A stretch of 25,153 bases of DNA from Anaeromyces robustus. Lineage: Eukaryota > Neocallimastigomycota > Neocallimastigomycetes > Neocallimastigales > Neocallimastigaceae. The stretch's first letter is position 1. Each line of letters begins with the position of its first letter. The position numbers were made by a program, and so were the translations under genes. Below the pieces are notes generated by a model. That model had not been told where the DNA came from, made no database searches, and saw nothing but the letters and a program-made list of their open reading frames with translations. The DNA is taken from the NCBI GenBank assembly GCA_002104895.1, contig MCFG01000321.1, positions 57,501-82,653 on the forward strand, in the 5' to 3' direction. Below, in pieces: positions 18,444-25,153 of this stretch.

Positions 18444-18477
18444 ATTATTTAACGTGTGAAAATTATTTAACGTGTGA
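18444..18477. repeat. 16-bp direct repeat ATTATTTAACGTGTGA, two copies
   Basis: Copies at 18444-18459 and 18462-18477, 18 bp apart. The core AACGTGTGA is of mixed composition in an otherwise AT-only region. A partial inverse (TACACGTTG) occurs at about 18792. Confidence 0.75.
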
Positions 18478-19836
18478 CAAAAAGTATTTACTTCATCAAA
18501 AAATACCTCTTTTCACATTTTCATACTGTTTCATTTCATGATTTTTTTTTTCTTTATTTTCTTTCTTTTATATATAAATATATAATAATAAAAAATTTAA
18601 AATATAATATAAATTGTGTTTGTAAACATAATTGTTTTGTTTTTGTTTTTGTTTTTTTTTTGTTTTGTTTTTTGTTTTTTTGTTTTTTACATTAATTAGT
18701 CATAAATTATTTGACATCATTTACTACCCTGTTTTATGTAATTTATTATTATTATAAATATTTGTCATCAATAATTTCTGTATTTATAATTACACGTTGT
18801 TTTTCATTATTTTTTAAACTTTTTTTTTTTTATTATTACAAGTATAAAAATAAAAATAATTAATAATTAATACCAAGGTATTATAAAAAATTTATATAAA
18901 ATTTTTTTTGCTTTTTATTTTTTTTTTTTTTTTAAATTGTATATCAATAATAAATTATTATAATTATAATAATATAATAATACTTTTATTAATATTTCTT
19001 TATATTAATTTTTATACATTAATTTACGAATTAAAATATATATTTTACCTTTATTTTCTTTATTTTCTATTTCTTTTATATACATTACATTTTATTTATT
19101 ATTTTATTTATTTTTCTATTTATTAAATATATATATAAATCATTATCATTTTTTAATATTCTATAATTATTTTTTATTACTTTTTTTTTTTAATTATTAA
19201 AATAAATTGTATTAAATATGTAAATTTATCCATAAATTATAAAAGAATAAAATAAAATAAAATAAAATAAAAAAAAAAAACATTTTTATTAATATTTTAT
19301 GATATTACTGTATGATGTATCTATAATATAAACAGGTATATTGAAATAGAATTAAAATATTTATATTATATATATATTATTCATATTTTTTTTGTGAATA
19401 TGAAAAAGATAAAAAATCGTATAAAATTTATTATTTGATTTTAATTGTATATTAAATTAAATGTTGATATTATGGATTATTAAAATCATTAATATAATTG
19501 TTAATATCATAACTTTTTTTTTTTATGTTTAAAATAATATATATATAATATATATATAAATTGAATTTATATATCAATTAGAAATTATTATAAAATCAAT
19601 ATAATACAATTTTGAATATTTATCATTATTTATTATATATAATTACTTTAAAAAAAATATTTAATACTATTAATAAACAGTATTTTATTTTATTTTATGT
19701 TATTTTATTTTATTTTATTTAATTCTATCATTATTATTCAGAAATTTATTGTTATAATGGTTAACTCGTTATATTTTATATTCTTCATTTATATATATAT
19801 ATATAGTCTAAAATAAAATAAAAAAACATAAAAAAC

Positions 19837-19935
19837 ATGAAAATTATTAAAGAGACTCTGAGTTTTAATTTAACTAGTATTTGTGGATATAAGCAGATTT
19901 TCAAAGAAAAAAAAATTTTTTTAATAATTTTTTAA
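19837..19935 (+). other. Short open frame, 32 codons, unrecognised
   Basis: ATG-started frame beginning MKIIKETLSFNLTSICGYKQ and ending at TAA, in a patch slightly richer in G+C than its flanks. No upstream or downstream exons were found and no family recognised. It may be chance or a remnant. Confidence 0.15.
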
Positions 19936-20130
19936 TATTTAATAATAAAGAGATAATTCAAAATATCAATAGAAAAGAAAATATATATAAATATATGTAG
20001 AATGAGCCTTTACATATTTTTTAATAAAAAGAAATTATATTTTAAAAAAAGTATTATTTACAATATCATTAATTAGCTTTATATTATTTTTAACCTTTAA
20101 ATTATTCTAATTTAATAATTTATTATTTAT

Positions 20131-20494
20131 TAATTTATTTATTTATTTATTTATTTATATTTATTTATTTATTTATATTTATTTATATATATTTATTTAT
20201 ATTTATTTATATTTATTTATTTATATATATTTATATATATTTATTTATTTATATTTATATATTTATTTATATTTATTTATATATATTTATTTATATTTAT
20301 TTATATTTATTTATATTTATTTATTTATATTTATTTATATTTATTTATTTATTTATGTACTATTTATTTATTTATTTATGTATTTATGTATTATTTATGA
20401 ATAATTTATTTATTTATTTATTTATGTACTATTTATTTATTTATTTATGTATTTATGTATTATTTATGAATAATTTATTTATTTATTTATGTAT

Positions 20495-20525
<31 letters not shown>

Positions 20526-20560
20526 TTAGTAATTTATTTATTTATATATTAGTAATTTAT
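20131..20560. repeat. Degenerate (TTTA)n region with a 69-bp tandem duplication
   Basis: TTTA units mixed with ATAT and ATG variants. From 20354 a longer unit, starting TATGTACTATTTATT and ending in TATGAATAATTTATT, is repeated once with a 69-bp period (second copy from 20423). Confidence 0.85.
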
Positions 20561-20565
20561 TCACT

Positions 20566-20681
20566 TTGTTTTTTATACAATAACTATTAATTTATTAAAC
20601 TTTATAAAAACAAAAATTAATAATTGTTTTTTATACAATAACTATTAATTTATTAAACTTTATAAAAACAAAAATTAATAA
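20566..20681. repeat. Two perfect tandem copies of a 58-bp unit
   Basis: Unit begins TTGTTTTTTATACAATAAC and ends CAAAAATTAATAA. Copies are 20566-20623 and 20624-20681 and appear identical, indicating a recent duplication of non-microsatellite sequence. Confidence 0.93.
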
Positions 20682-21156
20682 TTAAGTAAAATATTTAACA
20701 TATAATTCATTAATTATTAAATATTAATTATTGATTACTTTTATTTATATTATAATAATTTAGGCACAAAAAAATTTTTTATTGTTCGAGTTGAGTTGTA
20801 CTTTAAAGTTTAAAAAATAATTTTTTTTTTTAATTAAAAAATTGAATTAGAATTAAAAAATATGAAAAAAAAAAATAGAAAGAAAGAAATACATATATAT
20901 ATGATAAAAAAAATAAACTTTATTATGTTTAATTTTTATTTATTCTTTTTTTTAATTAAAAAATTATTATGTTTTTTATTGTTGTTTTTTTTTTAAATAA
21001 CAATAATAATTATTACATAAATATATACCAAATTAATTTTTTTAATATAATATAATTATTAGTACATTAAATATTAGATAAAGTATATAACTATTTAATA
21101 CTCTTTTTTTTTAATAAAATATATATACATATATTTTATTTTGTTTAAATAAATAT

Positions 21157-21187
<31 letters not shown>

Positions 21188-21251
21188 AATAAACATATTC
21201 GGTTTGATATTTTTTTTTATATAAAAAAAAATATCAATTATAGAATAGAAA

Positions 21252-23828
21252 ATGGATGACGACACATCGTATGTCTTGGTAAAATACTGAATATATGAAT
21301 ATAAAATTATATATACATATAGTATATTTAATGTGTAATATTTAATTAATTTATCCATTTCTTTTATTATTTTCATTAATTTCATTAATATAATACAATA
21401 TAATATGATATAATGTGTAATATAATATAATTATATTAATTATTTATTAGAACTATAAATGGGCTTTTGGACTAAATCATAAAATAACAAGTGGTATACA
21501 ATATTTAACAAGTTCAAATAGAAATGTATAGATATCATTATTCTTTATTTAATAAAATAAATCTGAATCATAAATTAAGAATTCAATTATATTCAATATA
21601 AACTAAAATAATATTAATAATCTATAATAATATAAATATTTTACATAATTATTATTTTATTATAATAGCAAGTATTATACGCATCAGCACATACAGGTGT
21701 AATCTATGACTATGAAAGTAATAAGCAATTCTTATTAAGAGGACATGTAATATAAAATGAAAAAAATAATAATATATATATATATAAAAACCAAAATTTA
21801 AATTAAAAATATTTATTAAAAAAGTAATTATTATAATCCTTTTTTTTTTTTTTACAATATTTCTTACATTCATTTTGTATATATATATATATCTATAAAT
21901 GTATATATATATTAAAAGTGTAATACAATTACATGTCTATGTAAAAGTCATGATGATCATTGGGTAGCAACAGCAGATTCAGGACCTGATTCATTAATTA
22001 TAGTATGGGATACTCAACCTTCTTTAACATTAAAACAAGAACAAGAATATCAACAACAAATGCTAAGAAATGCAAAAAATACTCAAATTTTAGCATCAAA
22101 TCAAGAAAATAATGAAATTGATTTACCCGAAACAATTAGTAGAGAATCAAGTACAGAAACAATAGATTTTGAAAGTTTAAGAAATAAAGATGATACTGGA
22201 AATAGATTAAATCTTATTATAGAAAGAGAAGGTAGTAATTCAGAAGAAGAGGAGGAAGAAGAGGAAGATGATATAGAAAATGAAATTAAAAATATTATAA
22301 CAAATGATATTGATAAACCTTCTTCTTCTTCTACTAATGAAAATGAAAATGAAGAAAAAAATGAAAGTATAAATGATTTAAATAGTAATAATAACAATAA
22401 TAATAATAATGAAGAAATTAAAAATGATAATCAAAATGAAATTCAACCAATATCACCAAATGAAGAAACTACTTCCCCTACTACTCCTATTAATCAAGAT
22501 GAAAAAGATGAAACTACTACTACAGTAACTACTGATACAGCAAAAGTTGATAATAGTAATAATAATAATAATAATGATAATGAAAAAAAGGATGAAAATA
22601 ACACTACTAATAATGATGATGAAAATAAGAATAAAAATAATAATAATACTATTATAGAAAAAATTGAACAAAATAATAATAATGATGTAGAACATATAGA
22701 TGATATATTTGGAAGTAATAATAAAAATAATAATAAAGTAAATGAATTTCATAATGACTATGATACAGAAGTTTTCCCAGTAAAAACTATTGTTAATCCA
22801 CATCATAATTGTGGTGTGGTAACTATGAAAATGTCTAATGATTCCAAATATTTAATTACTCTTGGTGCTGGTAATAATTAATTTATTTTTTTTAATAAAA
22901 AAAAATCATATATATATATATATAGTAATATATTATTATAAAAATATTAGATTCACCACAGACTATATGTATTTGGAATTGGACTATGGAAGATTTAGAA
23001 CCAATATGTGAATTCCAATTATCTTGTGAAAGACAAGTAATAATAATTAATTAACACTACCAATAATAATAATGATTATAATAATAATATATATATAAAA
23101 ATAAAAACAAAAATTAAAAAAATAATAATAATTATAATATATTATGTATATTTTAATTAATTTTATAATAATAAAGGAATATATTGACTTTAATCCATCA
23201 AATCCATTTGAATTTGTTACTAATGGTGAAAAAAGTATATATTTTTATACATGGGATTTAGAAAATGGTATTCAACAACATAAACCATTAATGACTTCAA
23301 AGTATGTTTTTTTTTTTTTTTTCTTATCTTTTTTCTTAATAATAATCATAATAATAAATATAAAAATCTTATAATAAAAAAATGAATAATAATAATAATT
23401 ATTATTATAATTATTACTATTATTATTATTATTATTATTTTACTTTTTTTTTCTTATATTACGATTATAAATTAAATTCATAAATATACGTATATATATA
23501 TATATAAAAGGGAATTTTCCAAGAATAAACTTAAATATACCTATACAATATTTATTCCTAATACCCAAAAGGCTTTAAGTGCAACAGAAAATGGTAGTAT
23601 TATTCTTTGGGATAATTGTAATTTAATGAATTTATCAAAAAAATTAGATGATGGAAATAAATCAGCTATAAAAATAATGAAGTAAGAAAATTAAAACTAA
23701 AATAAAATAATATTTTCATTTATCATTATCAATATATAAAAAAAAAATCATAAATTTAAAAACAAAATCTAAGAAAAATCCTTTATTTTTATTTATATGA
23801 ATATATTTTTATGACTACTTTATTATTA

Positions 23829-23920
<92 letters not shown>

Positions 23921-25153
23921 ACTATTTTAATGTTATCGTTATAAATAATTTAAAAAAAAAAAAAAGATTACATAATGGGCCTATTAATGTCATAGATATT
24001 ATAAATGATAAATACTTTATAACAGGGGGTGAAGATGGATTTATAAGAATATACGATTTTCAAGTAGGATTTATTTATATATTTTATATAATTTTAAAAA
24101 ATATAACGTAACATTATATTATTTACACTAATTAAATAAAAATTAAAAACAAATTAAAAAAAAAATATATATATATATATATAATTTCCTACATATATAC
24201 CTATGTATATCTTTAATATATAAATATTCTTTCCAAAAGTATCGATTATATATTTGGTTAGAAAAAATTAATGGTGGACCTGTTCTTTCTTTATCTTTTA
24301 ATAAAAATAGACCTGGACCATGTAAATTGAAAAGAAAAAAAATATAACAGATTTATATATTATAAATTGAATTAATATAAATAAAATATATATATAATAT
24401 GAAGTTATAATAATAATAAAAATGAATAATTAATTTTACTTCCTTTTTCTTTTATTATTATATATTATAAATATTATTATTTAAAAATAAACAAAAAAAA
24501 AAAAAAGCTATTGTAAATAGTATAAATATACCTGATTTTATGGTATTAACAAAACATGCAAAAATTTTACATGTTTTCAATGGAGATAATGATGAAGTTA
24601 ATAATAAGAAAAGAATGATGGTAAATATGAAAGATAATAATAGTATTAACAGTAATAATAATAATTTGGATTCTATTACTAAGATACTAGAAGAGAATAA
24701 TCAAAAACCTCAAGTTGGAAAAAGTAGTGCTACTGAAAATAAGAAAAATTTAAATGATCTTAGTAAAAATTCACCAAATTATGATATTGATAAATTTATA
24801 ACTATATCAAGAGTAAAATATATATATATATATATAAATATATATAATAAATAATAATAAATTAAAAAAAAAAAGACTAATTAATTTTCATTAATAATAT
24901 TCAATTTCTTCAATTGTAAAAAAATGAAAAACAAAATAATAATAATAAAATAAAAATGAATAAAGTTCCCACAATTCAAAATAATATTAGAAGCACAATA
25001 TGAAAAAGTATCATCAATTCAAAGTCATCCATTAAAACCAGAATTAGCAATTGCTGGATATAGTGGTATATATATATTATTAATATATAAAAATAATAAT
25101 AAAAATAATAATAATAATAATATATTAAATATAAATATTAAAATAAAATTCAT
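21252..25153 (+). CDS. CFAP251: CFAP251 (WDR66) homologue, WD40 axonemal protein, partial at the right edge
   Basis: Component of the calmodulin- and radial-spoke-associated complex at the base of radial spoke 3 in motile flagella. Exons in window: 21252-21278, 21451-21525, 21669-21746, 21919-22870, 22951-23036, 23177-23301, 23511-23681, 23967-24063, 24240-24321, 24508-24812, 24966-25065; an intron then runs off the edge. About 699 residues are seen in one consistent frame. The start ATG follows an in-frame TAG, and a short MDDDTSYVL leads into NYKWAFGLN, where the family's WD domain begins. Family motifs in order: LYASAHTGVIYD, LLRGHCNTITCLC, WVATADSGPDSLIIVWD, YLITLGAG, QTICIWNWT, EYIDFNPSNPFEFVTNGE, KALSATENGSIILWD, YFITGGEDGFIRIYDF, ILEAQYEKVSSIQSHP. 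Residues about 96-343 (inside exon 4) are an acidic, Asn/Glu-rich insertion not found in animal homologues. A second Asn-rich insertion lies in exon 10. The Glu-rich N-terminal extension of the human protein is absent. Confidence 0.92.
23831..23919. repeat. (ATT)n array in CFAP251 intron 7
   Basis: About 30 uninterrupted ATT copies between exon 7 (ends 23681) and exon 8 (starts 23967). Intronic, and not translated in the reconstructed frame. Confidence 0.93.

Noticed and set aside
18474-18695. 73-residue frame beginning at GTG
   Set aside because: No ATG start and it dissolves into a poly-Phe translation of T/G-rich sequence.
20355-20552. Tyr/Ile/Phe-repeat open frame
   Set aside because: It is the translation of the (TTTA)n region with the 69-bp duplication.
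22101-22806. Antisense frames opposite CFAP251 exon 4, Ser- or Ile-rich
   Set aside because: They mirror the GAA/AAT-rich insertion of the real gene.

Overview
The window is extremely A+T-rich nuclear DNA of a eukaryote. It holds three intron-rich protein genes, one tRNA gene and long non-coding stretches of homopolymer tracts and AT microsatellites. The best guess is an anaerobic gut (chytrid-like, zoosporic) fungus of the Neocallimastigomycota. The base composition, Asn-rich low-complexity coding insertions and gene spacing all fit that group. One gene (CFAP251) encodes a ciliary/flagellar radial-spoke-associated protein, so the organism must build motile flagella. That argues against a dictyostelid, which is the other obvious AT-rich candidate. 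The assignment is inference; no marker gene proves it.

Layout. 182-5746 (minus): a complete WDR24 homologue, the RING-bearing WD40 subunit of GATOR2 (SEACAT), reconstructed as 16 exons that stay in frame over 919 codons. 6901-6974 (plus): intronless tRNA-Arg(TCT). 10902-13085 (minus): a seven-exon gene for a C2-domain protein with a long proline-rich tail, including a 13-nt micro-exon. 21252 to beyond the right edge (plus): the first 11 exons of a CFAP251 (WDR66) homologue. The spaces at 5747-6900, 6975-10901 and 13086-21251 show no gene I can support. They contain T/A tracts, tetra- and pentanucleotide arrays, two tandem duplications (58 and 69 bp), several perfect inverted repeats, and a few short islands that look coding-like and may be gene remnants.

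The genes do not form an operon or an evident pathway. WDR24 acts in amino-acid signalling to TORC1 at the vacuole, CFAP251 in the axoneme, and the C2 protein probably at a membrane or the division site. All 32 splice donors I placed begin GTA, and all 31 acceptors are TAG or AAG, never CAG. I saw no mobile element with coding capacity, no CRISPR array and no obviously new multi-gene system.
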